Counted from the first letter of the stretch, positions 8,830-18,357 are shown. The stretch is 64,000 nucleotides of DNA from Streptococcus thermophilus (GCA_900618065.1 UYIL01000003.1:1302001-1366000), one strand, 5' to 3'. Program-made: numbers and translations. The notes: a model not told the origin generated them from the sequence alone.

Positions 8830-9693
8830 ATGAAGAACATTTTGTCGATCCAGTCTGCGGTTTCCTACGGCCACGTTGGCAACTCCGCTGCGGTCTTCCC
8901 GCTGCAGCGCATCGGCCATGAGGTCTGGCCTGTCTACACCGTCAACTTTTCTAACCACACCGGTTACGGCGAGTGGGAAGGGCCGATGATTCCCGCCGCT
9001 GAGGTCCGTGCAATTGTCGACGGTATCGAGGCTCGCGGCGCTCTAGCTCGTGTCGATGCGGTCTTGTCCGGTTACCAGGGGGGCGACGACATCGCCGACG
9101 TCATCGTCGATACCGTCGCCCGCGTCAAAGCGCTGAACCCCAACGCGGTGTACTCCTGTGACCCGGTGATGGGCAACGCGAAGTCCGGCTGCTTCGTCTC
9201 CGACAACATTCCGCCGCTGCTGCGGGACAAGGTCGTGCCGGTGGCGGACATCATCACCCCGAACCAGTTTGAGCTGGGGTACCTGACCGGCAAAGACGCT
9301 ACCGACCTCGACTCCACCCTCGATGCCGTCGAGGCTGCCCGCGCTATGGGGCCCGACACCGTTCTGGTCACCTCGGTCAACCGCCCCGACCAGCCGGAAG
9401 GCATAGTTGAGATGCTCGTCGTGGATAACCACGGCCGCTGGCTGGTGCAGACCCCGCGCCTACCGTTCAAGCGCAACGGTTCCGGCGATGTCACCTGTGC
9501 GCTGTTCACCGGCCACTACATCGGGGCGGCGGGTGGTCCCGACGCCGCCAAGCAGGCCCTGGCGAAGACAGCATCTTCTGTCTTCGATCTGCTGGAGAAC
9601 ACCTACAAGGCGGACTCGCCTGAGCTCCTCCTGGTCGAGTCCCAAGACGCGTACGCCAACCCGAGCCTCCAGTTCGAGGTCACCGAGATCTAA
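8830..9693 (+). CDS. pdxY: Pyridoxal kinase PdxY
   Basis: A 287-residue ribokinase-superfamily kinase that phosphorylates pyridoxal to PLP in the vitamin B6 salvage pathway. The start NILSIQSAVSYGHVGNSAA holds the substrate loop; SGYQGGDD, DPVMGNAKSGCFV and the anion-hole motif KRNGSGDVTCALFTGHY follow, with the catalytic Asp in GSGDVT. Length is normal. The ORF also begins at ATG 8821 (MDPM...), but that codon overlaps the predicted -10, so 8830 is preferred. It stands alone. A structured repeat (9745-9872) lies behind it. Confidence 0.92.
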   Translation: MKNILSIQSAVSYGHVGNSAAVFPLQRIGHEVWPVYTVNFSNHTGYGEWEGPMIPAAEVRAIVDGIEARGALARVDAVLSGYQGGDDIADVIVDTVARVKALNPNAVYSCDPVMGNAKSGCFVSDNIPPLLRDKVVPVADIITPNQFELGYLTGKDATDLDSTLDAVEAARAMGPDTVLVTSVNRPDQPEGIVEMLVVDNHGRWLVQTPRLPFKRNGSGDVTCALFTGHYIGAAGGPDAAKQALAKTASSVFDLLENTYKADSPELLLVESQDAYANPSLQFEVTEI

Positions 9694-9744
9694 CTCCGGG
9701 GTTCTAACTTCCGGATCTCACCCCAAAATCTAACTTCAAGGTGT

Positions 9745-9872
9745 ATCGCCGGAGCCGGTTTAGATTTTTAGTATGGCCTTCTAGCCTCCCCGGTGAAATC
9801 TCACCTGGGAAAACGGCGCAGGCGAAGCCTGAAAGGCCATACTAAAAATGTATCTGACCGGTGACTCCGGTG
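9745..9872. repeat. Family C structured inverted repeat with two inner hairpins
   Basis: TTTTTAGTATGGCCTT (9765-9780) is the exact reverse complement of AAGGCCATACTAAAAA (9833-9848). Outside this core the arms continue imperfectly (CGGAGCCGGTTTAGA against TCTGACCGGTGACTCCG). The 52-bp interior holds two further hairpins: CCCGGTGA/TCACCTGGG (9788-9808) and CAGGC-GAA-GCCTG (9819-9831). Folded, it makes a long stem closing a multi-branch junction. It could be a nonautonomous mobile palindrome or a structured RNA between pdxY and era. The arm element AGATACATTTTTAGTATG resembles the family B arm AGATATAGTTCGCAT. Confidence 0.8.
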
Positions 9873-9940
9873 AACGGAGCCCCCGCGGCGGCTCAGCAAG
9901 GCTAGCCCGCGCCCTAACCGTTGAAAAGCATGCCGGCCCG

Positions 9941-9946
9941 TACGAT
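9941..9946 (+). promoter_or_regulatory. Predicted -10 box, leaderless era
   Basis: TACGAT lies 8 nt before ATG 9955. There is no ribosome-binding site in between. Confidence 0.5.
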
Positions 9947-9954
9947 TGGAAGTT

Positions 9955-11010
9955 ATGATCTCCCAGCCCATTGATAACCAGGACGACCCCGCGGACTTCT
10001 TCGACCAGGCGATCGCGGGGCCAGAAACAGGCCCGGCAGCAGATGCAGAAGCTGCCGTCGCGCTGCCGAACGAGTTCACGGACACGCCCGAGGGTTTCCG
10101 TTCCGGGTTTGTCAGCTTCGTGGGCCGCCCGAATACGGGCAAGTCGACGCTAACGAATGCGCTGGTGGGGGAGAAGATCGCCATCATGGCGGACCAGCCG
10201 GAAACGACGCGTCATCCGATCCGCGGCATCGTGAATAGGCCGGACGCGCAGATTGTGCTGGTAGATACTCCTGGGCTGCACCGCCCGCGCACGCTGCTGG
10301 GTGAGCGCCTCAATGACGTGGTCAAGGACACGTTCGCGGACGTAGACGTGGTCGGTCTGACGGTCCCGGTGAATGAGAAGATCGGTCCGGGCGACCGCTG
10401 GATTTTGGACGCGGTGAAAGAGACGAAGCCGAACACGCCGATTGTCGGGATCGTGACCAAGCTCGATGTGGCAGGCAAAGACCAGGTTGGGGAGCAGTTG
10501 CTCAAGCTGCACGATCTGCTCACCGATGCCACCGGCCGTGACGACATCGACGTTGTGCCGGTCTCTGCAACGGAGCAGGTCCAACTCGATGTGCTCCTCG
10601 ATGTCCTGACGAAGCACCTCCCCGAAGGCCCGCGCTTCTACCCGGAAGGTCACGTCACGGACGAGGACACCGAGACCCGCATCGCGGAGCTGATCAGGGA
10701 GGAGGCGCTTAAGGGGCTGCGCGACGAATTGCCGCACTCGGTCGCCGTCCAGATCGACGAGATGTATGAGGATCCGGAGGACAGCAACACTCCGAAGCGG
10801 GCCATGATCTACGCCGTGATGTACCTCGAGCGCCCCGGCCAGAAGACGATTATTGAGGGCCGCGACGGCCGCCGCCTGAGCGGGATCATTCAGCGTTCGA
10901 GAAAGCAGATCATCGACCTGCTCGGCCGCAATGTTTACCTCGATCTGAGGATCAAGGTGTTGAAGAATTGGCAGTCGGACCCGAAGCATTTGGGGCGCCT
11001 TGGCTTCTAA
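9955..11010 (+). CDS. era: GTPase Era
   Basis: A 351-residue ribosome-assembly GTPase. An acidic N-terminal extension of ~45 residues, as in other corynebacteria, precedes the G domain: G1 GRPNTGKST, switch QPETTRHPIRG, G3 VDTPGL and G4 TKLD. The C-terminal KH domain (IIEGRDGRRLSGIIQRSRKQ near the end) binds the 3' end of 16S rRNA. ATG 9955 follows a -10 hexamer by 8 nt; TTG 9946 is an in-frame alternative that would overlap it. The 3' end overlaps recO by 11 bp, giving the conserved order era-recO-uppS. Confidence 0.95.
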   Translation: MISQPIDNQDDPADFFDQAIAGPETGPAADAEAAVALPNEFTDTPEGFRSGFVSFVGRPNTGKSTLTNALVGEKIAIMADQPETTRHPIRGIVNRPDAQIVLVDTPGLHRPRTLLGERLNDVVKDTFADVDVVGLTVPVNEKIGPGDRWILDAVKETKPNTPIVGIVTKLDVAGKDQVGEQLLKLHDLLTDATGRDDIDVVPVSATEQVQLDVLLDVLTKHLPEGPRFYPEGHVTDEDTETRIAELIREEALKGLRDELPHSVAVQIDEMYEDPEDSNTPKRAMIYAVMYLERPGQKTIIEGRDGRRLSGIIQRSRKQIIDLLGRNVYLDLRIKVLKNWQSDPKHLGRLGF

Positions 11011-11737
11011 ACCCAGTTTCCGCGACCGCGCCTTTGTCGTGCGCACGTACGATTTCGGCGAGGCTGACCGCGTGGTCGTCCTGCTCACCCAAAACCACGG
11101 ACTTGTCCGAAGCGTGGCCAAGGGGGTGCGCAAGACCAAGTCCCGCTTCGGTTCGCGGGTGCAGCCTTTCGTGGACCTCGATGTGCAGCTGTACCCGGGC
11201 CGCAATCTGGCTACGATCACGCAGGCGGACACGATCGCCTATTACGGCAGCGGGATTATTGAGGACTTCGACCGGTACACAGCAGCCTGCGCCGTGCTGG
11301 AGTCCGCAGAGCGGCTCTCTTATGCGGGCGAGGCGGACCCAGCCTTGTTCGCCGAAGTCAGCGCCGCTGTCAAGCGGCTCCAGAATGCACAGCACGCCAC
11401 GATGGTGCTCGACGCGTTCATCCTTCGCGCTACCGCTCACGCCGGCTGGGCTTTGAGCCTGTTCGACTGCGCCAATTGCGGCAAACCCGGCCCCCACCAT
11501 GCGTTTCACCCGGCAGTCGGCGGGGCCACGTGTTTGAACTGCCGGCCTCCTGGCGCGTTCGATGTCGAGGAGGACACTCTCCACATCATGTGGCTGCTCG
11601 CCAACGGCCACGACGCAGCAGCAGCGGACCGCCTCACCGAGACGACGGCGGTGCAGACCCACCGGCTTGCCACCGCTCACCTGCAGTATCACTTGGAGGC
11701 GGCAGTGTCGTCGTTGAAGATTATGGAGCAGGCATAA
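11000..11737 (+). CDS. recO: DNA repair protein RecO
   Basis: A 245-residue recombination mediator that loads RecA with RecR in RecF-pathway repair. The N-terminal OB fold starts [20 protein letters not shown] and leads to a helical middle part. A C-terminal zinc site is visible (CANCGKPG ... CLNC, residues ~155-180). The start is TTG at 11000, inside the end of era, and gives a normal RecO N-terminus; translational coupling to era is likely because no separate ribosome-binding site is needed. Confidence 0.93.
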   Translation: MASKPSFRDRAFVVRTYDFGEADRVVVLLTQNHGLVRSVAKGVRKTKSRFGSRVQPFVDLDVQLYPGRNLATITQADTIAYYGSGIIEDFDRYTAACAVLESAERLSYAGEADPALFAEVSAAVKRLQNAQHATMVLDAFILRATAHAGWALSLFDCANCGKPGPHHAFHPAVGGATCLNCRPPGAFDVEEDTLHIMWLLANGHDAAAADRLTETTAVQTHRLATAHLQYHLEAAVSSLKIMEQA

Positions 11738-11744
11738 TGAATCC

Positions 11745-12512
11745 GTGACTGTGAACCCCAACAACCCCAGCGACCCGGACTCCGCCGCCATCCCCGAGAT
11801 CCCAGCCGAACTCATCCCGCGCCACATCGCGCTTGTCATGGACGGCAACGGTCGGTGGGCGCAGGAGCGGGGCATGCCCCGCACGGAGGGACATCGCGTC
11901 GGTGAGACGGTCCTGATGGATATGGTCGATGGGTGCATTGAGCTCGGCGGGGTCGAGTGGTTGTCGGCGTACACGTTCTCCACGGAGAACTGGCGCCGCT
12001 CACGTGAGGAGGTCCGCTTTCTCATGGGGTTCTCGCGCGAGGTGATGCGCGCCGAGCGCGACCAGCTGCACGCGAAGAATGTGCGCATCGTGTGGGTCGG
12101 CCGCCGCCCGCGGTTGTGGCGGTCGGTCATCCGCGAGCTCGAGGCCGCGGAAGAAATGACAAAGAACAACACCGGTCTCACGCTCGCGATGTGCATTAAT
12201 TACGGCGGCAGAGCAGAGCTTATCGACGCCACCCGAACCATCGCCCAGCTCGCCTCCGAAGGAAAACTCGCACCGGGGGAGATTTCAGAGCAGACGCTGG
12301 CTAGGTTCATGTACCGCCCGGATATGCCGGACGTGGACTTGTTTCTGCGGCCGTCGGGGGAGCAGCGGACATCGAACTTCCTGCTGTGGCAGTCGGCGTA
12401 TGCGGAGATGGTGTACCGGGACATTCTCTTCCCTGACTTCACCAAAGAAGACTTGTACGACGCGGTGCTCGAATACGCGAAGCGGGACCGCCGTTTCGGC
12501 GGCACGAAATAG
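11745..12512 (+). CDS. uppS: Isoprenyl diphosphate synthase (UppS-like, cis-prenyltransferase)
   Basis: A 255-residue cis-prenyltransferase that makes the polyprenyl (deca/undecaprenyl) diphosphate carrier for peptidoglycan and arabinogalactan. The pyrophosphate-binding start [25 protein letters not shown] and the closing [19 protein letters not shown] are all intact. GTG 11745 follows CATAAT (11733-11738) by 6 nt and may be leaderless; it is also 7 bp after recO, so it may be read through as well. Whether the product is deca- or undecaprenyl cannot be told from sequence. Confidence 0.93.
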   Translation: MTVNPNNPSDPDSAAIPEIPAELIPRHIALVMDGNGRWAQERGMPRTEGHRVGETVLMDMVDGCIELGGVEWLSAYTFSTENWRRSREEVRFLMGFSREVMRAERDQLHAKNVRIVWVGRRPRLWRSVIRELEAAEEMTKNNTGLTLAMCINYGGRAELIDATRTIAQLASEGKLAPGEISEQTLARFMYRPDMPDVDLFLRPSGEQRTSNFLLWQSAYAEMVYRDILFPDFTKEDLYDAVLEYAKRDRRFGGTK

Positions 12513-12549
12513 CGGCAGGAAATAGCCGCACGTAGATCTTTGTCGCGAA

Positions 12550-12972
12550 CTAGCGGCAGGCGGGGCACAGGCCGAAGATCTCGGCGTCGTGGCCGGAAAT
12601 GGCGAAGTCGTACTGGCGGGCCACTTGCTGCGCCCACTCCTCGACAGGCCCGCCTTCGATTTCCTCGCTGCGGCCGCACGACGTGCACACCAAATGGTGG
12701 TGGTGGCGGTCGGTGAGGCAGTGGCGGTAGAGGGTTTCGCCGGAGTTGGAGTTAAGGGCATCCACGGCGCCGATTTCGGCGAGGGTTTGTAGGGTGCGGT
12801 AAACCGTCGTCAAGCCGACCTTTTGCCCGCGGTCGCTGAGTTCTCGGTGGATTGCTTGCGCCGACGCGAAGCGGTCGATGTCGCGCAGCACATCGATGAC
12901 GGCGCTGCGCTGGCGGGTGTTGCGGGCACCGATTTTCGGCGCCGGTTCGCGGCGGGATTGGCGAGAGCTCAT
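12550..12972 (-). CDS. zur: Fur-family zinc uptake regulator Zur (FurB)
   Basis: A 140-residue Fur-family repressor. The N-terminal winged helix carries the DNA-recognition stretch VGLTTVYRTLQTLAEIGAVD. The C-terminal metal domain has the HHHHLVCTSCG cluster and a second CxxC (CPAC) at the very end, giving the four-cysteine structural zinc site of Zur. It lies 3 bp downstream of the ArsR/SmtB-like gene on the same strand. That smtB-zur order is known from mycobacteria and corynebacteria, where zinc release from SmtB induces zur. Confidence 0.92.
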   Translation of the reverse strand: MSSRQSRREPAPKIGARNTRQRSAVIDVLRDIDRFASAQAIHRELSDRGQKVGLTTVYRTLQTLAEIGAVDALNSNSGETLYRHCLTDRHHHHLVCTSCGRSEEIEGGPVEEWAQQVARQYDFAISGHDAEIFGLCPACR

Positions 12973-12975
12973 GCC

Positions 12976-13446
12976 TTATAGGCTGGGCGACGGGCCGTCA
13001 GGAATCAAGCCCGGGTCTTCGTCAGGGGTGTGGCCGCCCATTGGCCCGACAGCACTGGCGGATCCGATGCTGCCCGTTGCATCGATGAAGTCTGGGCCCT
13101 GGCGGGCCGCGCGGCGGGCCGCCAGATCGTCGCGGGAATCTTCTTCGGTCAGCCCAGCAATGGTCTCGATGATGCCCATGACGGACGGCACGGCCAACCG
13201 GTAGACCATTTCACGCCCAGTGCGCGTTGCGCTAACCAAACCGGCGTTTTTCAGCACCCGCAAGTGCTGGCTCACCAGTGGCTGGGACTTGCCGAGTTCG
13301 GTGACCAGCTCGTGCACGACGTGGGGTTGCTGGTTGAGAAGGAGGATAATGTGCAACCGCAACGGCGAATCAAGAGCTCCGATGATTTCGGAGGTGCGGG
13401 CCAACTTGTCCTCCGGCCACTGCGGCAACAGGCGCGACTCAACCAT
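12976..13446 (-). CDS. ArsR/SmtB-family metalloregulator upstream of zur
   Basis: A 156-residue winged-helix repressor of the ArsR/SmtB type: [17 protein letters not shown], then the recognition helix [18 protein letters not shown] and wing [12 protein letters not shown]. It probably senses zinc and controls this two-gene operon. I moved the start from the longest ORF (13482) to ATG 13446 because GAAGGAGGG precedes it at the right distance. After ~115 residues comes a loose polar tail (ending ...[11 protein letters not shown]), longer than in SmtB. Metal ligands in the alpha-5 position are not clear, so zinc sensing rests on context. Confidence 0.88.
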   Translation of the reverse strand: MVESRLLPQWPEDKLARTSEIIGALDSPLRLHIILLLNQQPHVVHELVTELGKSQPLVSQHLRVLKNAGLVSATRTGREMVYRLAVPSVMGIIETIAGLTEEDSRDDLAARRAARQGPDFIDATGSIGSASAVGPMGGHTPDEDPGLIPDGPSPSL

Positions 13447-13517
13447 GTGCGTCCCTCCTTCTCTTCCTCGTATCTGGGGCACCTCAAGGTTTTATACACC
13501 ATGCGCCCGCTTATATT

Positions 13518-13533
13518 ATTACAGTGTAGTAAC
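13518..13533. promoter_or_regulatory. Possible operator between smtB-like gene and glyS
   Basis: ATTAC-N6-GTAAC is a dyad in an unusually AT-rich stretch (13490-13560) in front of the divergent ArsR-type gene. Such dyads fit a metalloregulator operator, but I cannot match a published consensus. The remaining ~130 bp to glyS show no T-box features. Confidence 0.35.
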
Positions 13534-13666
13534 AAAGTGGTCTCATTTTTGCTACTTGGGCATTCCTTGTGCATCAACCGCACCGGGCCAGCTTGGTGTT
13601 CGGGGTACCGGCTACACTTGGACCAGATATTTCCAAGCACCCTGCAAGAGGAGAGTTGAACTGCCC

Positions 13667-15049
13667 ATGGCAACAACTGCGATCGATACCGTCGTCAATC
13701 TGTGCAAGCGCCGCGGGTTGGTGTACCCGGCCGGCGAAATTTACGGCGGTACCCGTTCTGCTTGGGATTATGGCCCGCTCGGCGTGGAGCTGAAGGAGAA
13801 CCTGAAGCGCCAGTGGTGGAAGACGATGGTGCAGTCGCGCGCGGATGTCGTCGGTGTGGATACCTCCATCATCCTGCCACCGCAGGTGTGGGTCGCCTCC
13901 GGCCACGTCGAGGTCTTCACGGACCCGCTGGTGGAGTCGCTGCACACGCACAAGCGTTACCGCGCTGACCACCTGCTGGAGGCCTACGAGGAAAAGCACG
14001 GCCACCCTCCGGCGAACGGCCTGGCGGACATCAACGATCCGGAGACGGGCCAGCCCGGCAACTGGACGGAGCCGCGTGCGTTCTCCGGCCTGATGAAGAC
14101 CTACCTGGGCCCTGTCGACGATAAAGAGGGCCTACACTACATGCGCCCGGAGACGGCTCAGGGCATCTTCGTGAACTTCAAGAACGTCATGACGTCGGCA
14201 CGCATGAAGCCTCCGTTCGGCATCGCCAACGTGGGCAAGTCTTTCCGTAACGAGATCACTCCGGGCAACTTCATCTTCCGCACCCGCGAGTTCGAGCAGA
14301 TGGAGATGGAGTTCTTCGTCAAACCGGGCGAGGACGAGCAGTGGCACCAGTACTGGATCGATGCCCGCCACCAGTGGTACATCGACCTGGGCATCGACCC
14401 GGACAACTTGCGCCTGTACGAGCACCCGCAGGAGAAGCTGTCCCACTACTCCAAGCGCACGGTCGACCTGGAGTACGCCTTCGGTTTCCAGGGCTCCAAG
14501 TGGGGTGAGCTCGAGGGTGTGGCCAACCGCACCGACTACGACCTGAAGACGCACGCAGAAGCATCCGGCGAAGACTTGTCTTTCTTCGACCAGGATTCCG
14601 GCGAACGTTGGATCCCGTACTGCATCGAGCCCGCCGCTGGTTTGGGCCGCGCGATGATGGCCTTCCTGATTGATGCCTACCACGAAGATGAGGCACCGAA
14701 CGCGAAGGGAGGCGTCGATAAGCGCGTCGTTTTGAAGCTTGACCGCCGCCTCGCTCCGATCAAGGTCGCGGTGCTGCCGCTGTCGAAGAAGCCGGAGCTT
14801 TCCGGCCCGGCAGAGGAGCTCGCCGCAACGCTGCGCCAGCACTGGAGCATTGATTACGACACGTCCGGTGCGATCGGCCGCCGCTACCGCCGTCAAGATG
14901 AAATCGGCACTCCGTTCTGCGTCACGTTCGACTTCGATTCGCTCGAGGATAAGGCCGTGACCGTGCGTGAACGCGACACGATGGAGCAGGAGCGCGTGTC
15001 GCTCGACGAGCTGGAAAGCTACCTCGCCGCCCGGCTGGTGGGATGCTAA
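13667..15049 (+). CDS. glyS: Glycyl-tRNA synthetase, single-chain class II
   Basis: A 460-residue homodimeric glycyl-tRNA synthetase of the eukaryote/archaea-like alpha2 type. Motifs visible are the start [20 protein letters not shown], motif 2 [27 protein letters not shown] and motif 3 [16 protein letters not shown], with a C-terminal anticodon-binding domain. The frame is open far upstream, but MATTAIDT at 13667 is the usual N-terminus, and GAGGAGAG lies 12 nt before it. TACACT (13613-13618) is a plausible -10. It diverges from the zinc regulators and is followed by two small genes with overlapping starts. Confidence 0.95.
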   Translation: MATTAIDTVVNLCKRRGLVYPAGEIYGGTRSAWDYGPLGVELKENLKRQWWKTMVQSRADVVGVDTSIILPPQVWVASGHVEVFTDPLVESLHTHKRYRADHLLEAYEEKHGHPPANGLADINDPETGQPGNWTEPRAFSGLMKTYLGPVDDKEGLHYMRPETAQGIFVNFKNVMTSARMKPPFGIANVGKSFRNEITPGNFIFRTREFEQMEMEFFVKPGEDEQWHQYWIDARHQWYIDLGIDPDNLRLYEHPQEKLSHYSKRTVDLEYAFGFQGSKWGELEGVANRTDYDLKTHAEASGEDLSFFDQDSGERWIPYCIEPAAGLGRAMMAFLIDAYHEDEAPNAKGGVDKRVVLKLDRRLAPIKVAVLPLSKKPELSGPAEELAATLRQHWSIDYDTSGAIGRRYRRQDEIGTPFCVTFDFDSLEDKAVTVRERDTMEQERVSLDELESYLAARLVGC

Positions 15050-15615
15050 TGCACTACGTCAGCTGGGATCGCACCGACAGGGACGCCCCGAAGCTCCTCG
15101 CTGAGGCAGGCCCGGAGGCGCTCGCGGACTTCACGCATGAGCACGCCACGCTTTCCGACGGCTCCACCTGGGCCCTCACCTCCAACCCCGAAGCCGGAGC
15201 CAAAGCGAACGCGACGGAAACTGGCCAAGAGATCGTGTCGGCCCCGGCATCGCTCAAACGCGACAAACAGATCCCAGTGATGATCGGCGGTGTGCCCTAC
15301 ATGCTCATTGCCGAGTCTTCGAAGAACTGGATCGTCGACGACGCGAACGGCAACAAGGTCGCCCAGTTCACTGCCGACCACAATGGCGTGCGCCGGTCGG
15401 TGTTGGAGTTCGACACCTCCAGCGAGCTCGCCCACCCGTCGAGCCCAGCGGACCCAGACACTCAGACGACCCTGCCGCTGGAGCACATCGTCGGGCTGGC
15501 ATGGGTGTCGCGCCTAGTGCTCGAGTCCCGAAAGATGGTCAACACGACAGCGCTAATCGGGCTGATGGTGTTCATGAGCGTATTCGTCGTCCTTGTCTGG
15601 CTGCTCATCCCATGA
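15049..15615 (+). CDS. Hypothetical protein with C-terminal membrane anchor
   Basis: A 188-residue protein I do not recognise. The first ~165 residues are soluble and polar. A single hydrophobic segment (ALIGLMVFMSVFVVLVWLLIP) is at the very C-terminus, so it is probably tail-anchored with its bulk in the cytoplasm. ATG 15049 shares a base with the glyS TAA (TAATG), suggesting coupled translation; ATG 15043 is an in-frame alternative. It overlaps the next gene by 4 bp (ATGA). The order glyS-tail-anchored protein-small protein implies one transcript. The middle part (PVMIGGVPYMLIAESSKNWI) resembles the next protein in theme. Confidence 0.72.
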   Translation: MHYVSWDRTDRDAPKLLAEAGPEALADFTHEHATLSDGSTWALTSNPEAGAKANATETGQEIVSAPASLKRDKQIPVMIGGVPYMLIAESSKNWIVDDANGNKVAQFTADHNGVRRSVLEFDTSSELAHPSSPADPDTQTTLPLEHIVGLAWVSRLVLESRKMVNTTALIGLMVFMSVFVVLVWLLIP

Positions 15616-16055
15616 TCACTGCTACGTGGCGCGGTGATTCGCTGATCAGCGATTCGGGCGCGCCCCTCGCCGTCTTCGACCCCTCAACCCGCACTTTGAC
15701 CGCCGAAGGGGTCAGCATCGAGGTCGAGCATTCGGCCGGCGCGATGCGCTGGAAGGTCACTGGTGAGGTACAAGACGACACGGGGGAGAGGTTCTCGGTC
15801 CGCACGCACGGCATCGGCGTGGGTACTTTGACCGCACGATGCGGCTCGCGCACATACAAGCTCGAACGCGGTAGCGCGCTGTCGAAAACTCGCACGCTTA
15901 TCGACGTCTCCGGTGCCCCCTGCGCCACCACCTCACCGAAGAATGGCCTCGACCTCGCCGTCACTCAGAACCGTGACATGCCGTTTGCGGATCTGATGTT
16001 TCTCACGTGGGCGTTGACGCTGATAGACACGCCAGCCCGCCGCACGCTGTACTGA
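15612..16055 (+). CDS. Hypothetical protein, beta-rich
   Basis: A 147-residue protein without signal or membrane segments. Short alternating hydrophobic stretches (ITATWRGDSLISDSGAPLAV; TARCGSRTYKLERG) suggest a beta-rich fold of the tubby/LURP or scaffold sort, but this is only a guess. ATG 15612 overlaps the preceding stop. The longest ORF starts at 15501 inside the previous gene and is not credible. Function unknown. Confidence 0.7.
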   Translation: MITATWRGDSLISDSGAPLAVFDPSTRTLTAEGVSIEVEHSAGAMRWKVTGEVQDDTGERFSVRTHGIGVGTLTARCGSRTYKLERGSALSKTRTLIDVSGAPCATTSPKNGLDLAVTQNRDMPFADLMFLTWALTLIDTPARRTLY

Positions 16056-16121
16056 ACCCGCGATGAGCATTGAGACCGGTTAGTCCCCGCAGTTGCACCT
16101 GGACGAGTGCAGGCTCGTGAA

Positions 16122-16260
16122 GTGCTAGCGTTCATCCCGAACTCAGCCACAAGCGCAACAGCAGGCGCAATTGTCCCGCGCTTCTCACGTTAGAAGCTGT
16201 ACGTAGCCGGCGGGGCCTAAGTGACTGGTGAGGTTGAGTTCGGGATAGGCCCGAGTCTCC
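16122..16260. repeat. Family A inverted repeat element
   Basis: The left arm TTCATCCCGAACTCAGCCAC (16131-16150) faces the right arm TGAGTTCGGGATAGG (16235-16249), with flanking imperfect pairing. Read on the minus strand, the right end (GGAGACTCGGGCCTATCCCG and on) matches 20876-20902 at 25 of 27 bases. The element fills most of the 280 bp between two convergent genes. No ORF is seen inside. Confidence 0.8.
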
Positions 16261-16335
16261 CCGAGCCCACACACTGTGCTCCCGTTCACTGAGAGGGGCG
16301 GCTGCGACCGCCCCAATGTCGGTCGTTGTCGGGAG

Positions 16336-18357
16336 CTAGAAGCTTCCGCCGCGGCCACCCATGCCGCCAGCAAAACCGCCGCCACCGGAGAAACCACCGC
16401 CTCCGCCGCTGAAGCCTCCTCCGCCAAAGCCGCCGCCACCGCCGCCTCCGCCGAGGATGGACCCCCAAATAATTGCGTTGGCCATGGTGTTCATGGACTG
16501 GGCGGTCTGCTGGTTGCGGTAGGTGGCAATGTCGTCATCTGCTGCGTTGATGGCCCGGCGCGCGGAGTCAGTCGCGGCGCGCGCAAACTCGATCGCGTTC
16601 TTCGTGTCCTGAGTGCGGCGGTTGATTGCCTCGGCGTACTGGCGCTTCGCCTCCGCGAGAAGGGTGCGGGCGCGGGAGCGGATGATGCGTCCGCGGGAGT
16701 TGATCAGGTCTTCCGCACCTTGGATTTGCGCGCTGGCGACCTGGAGCTGCTGGTCCAGAAGCTGCAGGCGGCGTTGCTGGTCGGAGGCGACACCGCGGGC
16801 CTGGTCGATCTGCTCATCAATGTCCGCGTCGAGGTGGGTGAGCTCGGTGTAGAGCGCCAACGGGTCCGTCTCCGGGCGGTTGCCCATCTGGGAGAGTGCT
16901 TCGCGGGCGCGGGAGGAGACGGTGTCGAGTGCCCGGACGTCGATACGCGCGCCCTGGTCCGTCTGCTGCTTGAGCTGCTCGATCTCCCGCAGTTCATCTT
17001 GGATCTCCTGGATGAGCGCCGGCAGGTTGGTGCGCGCAGTGGAAATGTTGGCCTCTGCGTGCTCGATGGCGCGCAGGTTCGTGTCGGCGACTTCCACCGC
17101 GTGCTGGGCACCGCGAAGAACGTCAATGAGCGCGCCCTGCTGGCCTGCCGGCTGAGCGGCGAGTCCACGTGCCTGCTGGAGTTGCCCCTCAGCTTCCTGG
17201 ATCGAGTCTTGGGCGATGTCGACGTTCTGGGTGATGGAGGAGAGCAGTTGCTCGTCGTAACGCGACTGCAGGTCGGTCAACGTCGCGCGGGCCGGCTCAA
17301 GGCGGGCGCGCAGGTCAACGGTGCGCTGGAAGATTGTGTCCACTTCCTCATTGGCCTTCATGAGCACGCCGCGCATGTCCTGGAATTCTTCCGCCTTGGC
17401 CTTGAGCGCCTCTTCGGCCTGGCCGCAGGAGGAGATGATGTCGATAAGCATCGCGCGCTTCTCCGGCTCAGTTTCCGGGATAGCGTCGTTCAGCCGCTGG
17501 TGAGTGTTGAAGGCGCGCTGCAGCTCGGAGGTGGCCTGGTTCATGGCGGAGGTGAAGGGGCGGACACGGTCGGCGCCGAACTCCGCGGAAGCGATCTCGA
17601 GTTCTTCTTTGCCCAGGCGAATGGATTCGTCGGTTTGCACCAGCGTGTCGTGGGCGAGCTCTTCGAGGGTGTGCGTAGCCAGGCGGCCGAGCGAATCCGT
17701 ATCACCGGGAGCCAGAGCCCTCGCGGACTCGAGCTGCCTGCTGTCGCGCTTCTTGTTCTTGCTGCGGCCGTACATGTAGAAGCCGCCTCCGGCGAGCGCT
17801 GCTGCGCCTAAACCACCGGCGACTAGCGCCGCGCCCTCGCCGTCGGAGGAGCCGTTGACAGCATTGATCGCGTCCAAACCGGCAGCGCCGTAGTTCTTGC
17901 CGGTGAGCTGGCTGTAGGCGGCATCGTACATGGCGTCGATATCACTGCTGTCCCACTGGCTGCCCCCGTTGACGTTGAACTTGCCGTCGGTGGCGATCGC
18001 CAAAACGGCAGTGTTCGGGCCCTTATCTGTGATGGCTTCGCGCACCCACTCCGCGGGGTCCTGGCCGCCGAAAGAGTCCATGTAGACGACGTAGGCGTTG
18101 AGCTGCTTGTCCTGCTTCATCTGCTGGATCGCCGATTCGATCTGCTGTTTCTCGGCGCCGCTGAGCACCCCGGCATCGTCGGTGACGTTCTCGGTCAAAC
18201 CGGTCGGGGACAGCGCAGTCGCCGTCTGCGCGAGCACGTGCTCATTGCCGCCCCACGCGGCGTAGGCCAGCGGCGCAGCCGAGAAGGCGGCCGCACCGGC
18301 GAGCGCAGGCACGGCAAGGGCGATGCGGATAGAACGCGGAAAGTTTCGCGGAGTCAT
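16336..18357 (-). CDS. TPM-domain secreted/membrane protein with long coiled coil
   Basis: A 673-residue protein. A signal peptide (SIRIALAVPALAGAAAFSAA, cut near PLAYA) leads into a TPM (DUF477) domain of ~130 residues (VTDDAGVLSGAEKQQIESA; LAIATDGKFN). Next comes a hydrophobic segment (LVAGGLGAAALAGGGFYMYG), then about 380 residues of Gln/Glu/Arg/Ala-rich coiled coil, and a tail of almost only Gly, Phe and Ser ending GGRGGSF. TPM domains are extracellular folds found in YgcG-like proteins, where the Gly-rich tail is also common. I set the start at ATG 18357; the ORF opens at 18390. The topology (outside TPM, one membrane pass, long inner coil) suggests an envelope-linked scaffold. The plus-strand 511-residue ORF over it is a shadow. 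Confidence 0.88.
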   Translation of the reverse strand: MTPRNFPRSIRIALAVPALAGAAAFSAAPLAYAAWGGNEHVLAQTATALSPTGLTENVTDDAGVLSGAEKQQIESAIQQMKQDKQLNAYVVYMDSFGGQDPAEWVREAITDKGPNTAVLAIATDGKFNVNGGSQWDSSDIDAMYDAAYSQLTGKNYGAAGLDAINAVNGSSDGEGAALVAGGLGAAALAGGGFYMYGRSKNKKRDSRQLESARALAPGDTDSLGRLATHTLEELAHDTLVQTDESIRLGKEELEIASAEFGADRVRPFTSAMNQATSELQRAFNTHQRLNDAIPETEPEKRAMLIDIISSCGQAEEALKAKAEEFQDMRGVLMKANEEVDTIFQRTVDLRARLEPARATLTDLQSRYDEQLLSSITQNVDIAQDSIQEAEGQLQQARGLAAQPAGQQGALIDVLRGAQHAVEVADTNLRAIEHAEANISTARTNLPALIQEIQDELREIEQLKQQTDQGARIDVRALDTVSSRAREALSQMGNRPETDPLALYTELTHLDADIDEQIDQARGVASDQQRRLQLLDQQLQVASAQIQGAEDLINSRGRIIRSRARTLLAEAKRQYAEAINRRTQDTKNAIEFARAATDSARRAINAADDDIATYRNQQTAQSMNTMANAIIWGSILGGGGGGGGFGGGGFSGGGGGFSGGGGFAGGMGGRGGSF

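Noticed and set aside
13556..13666. T-box or other riboswitch before glyS
   Set aside because: No T-box specifier or antiterminator sequence and too short a leader; corynebacterial glyS is not known to use one.
16276..17811. 511-residue plus-strand ORF opposite the TPM protein
   Set aside because: The minus frame has a signal peptide, TPM domain and coiled coil; the plus frame has no recognisable feature.
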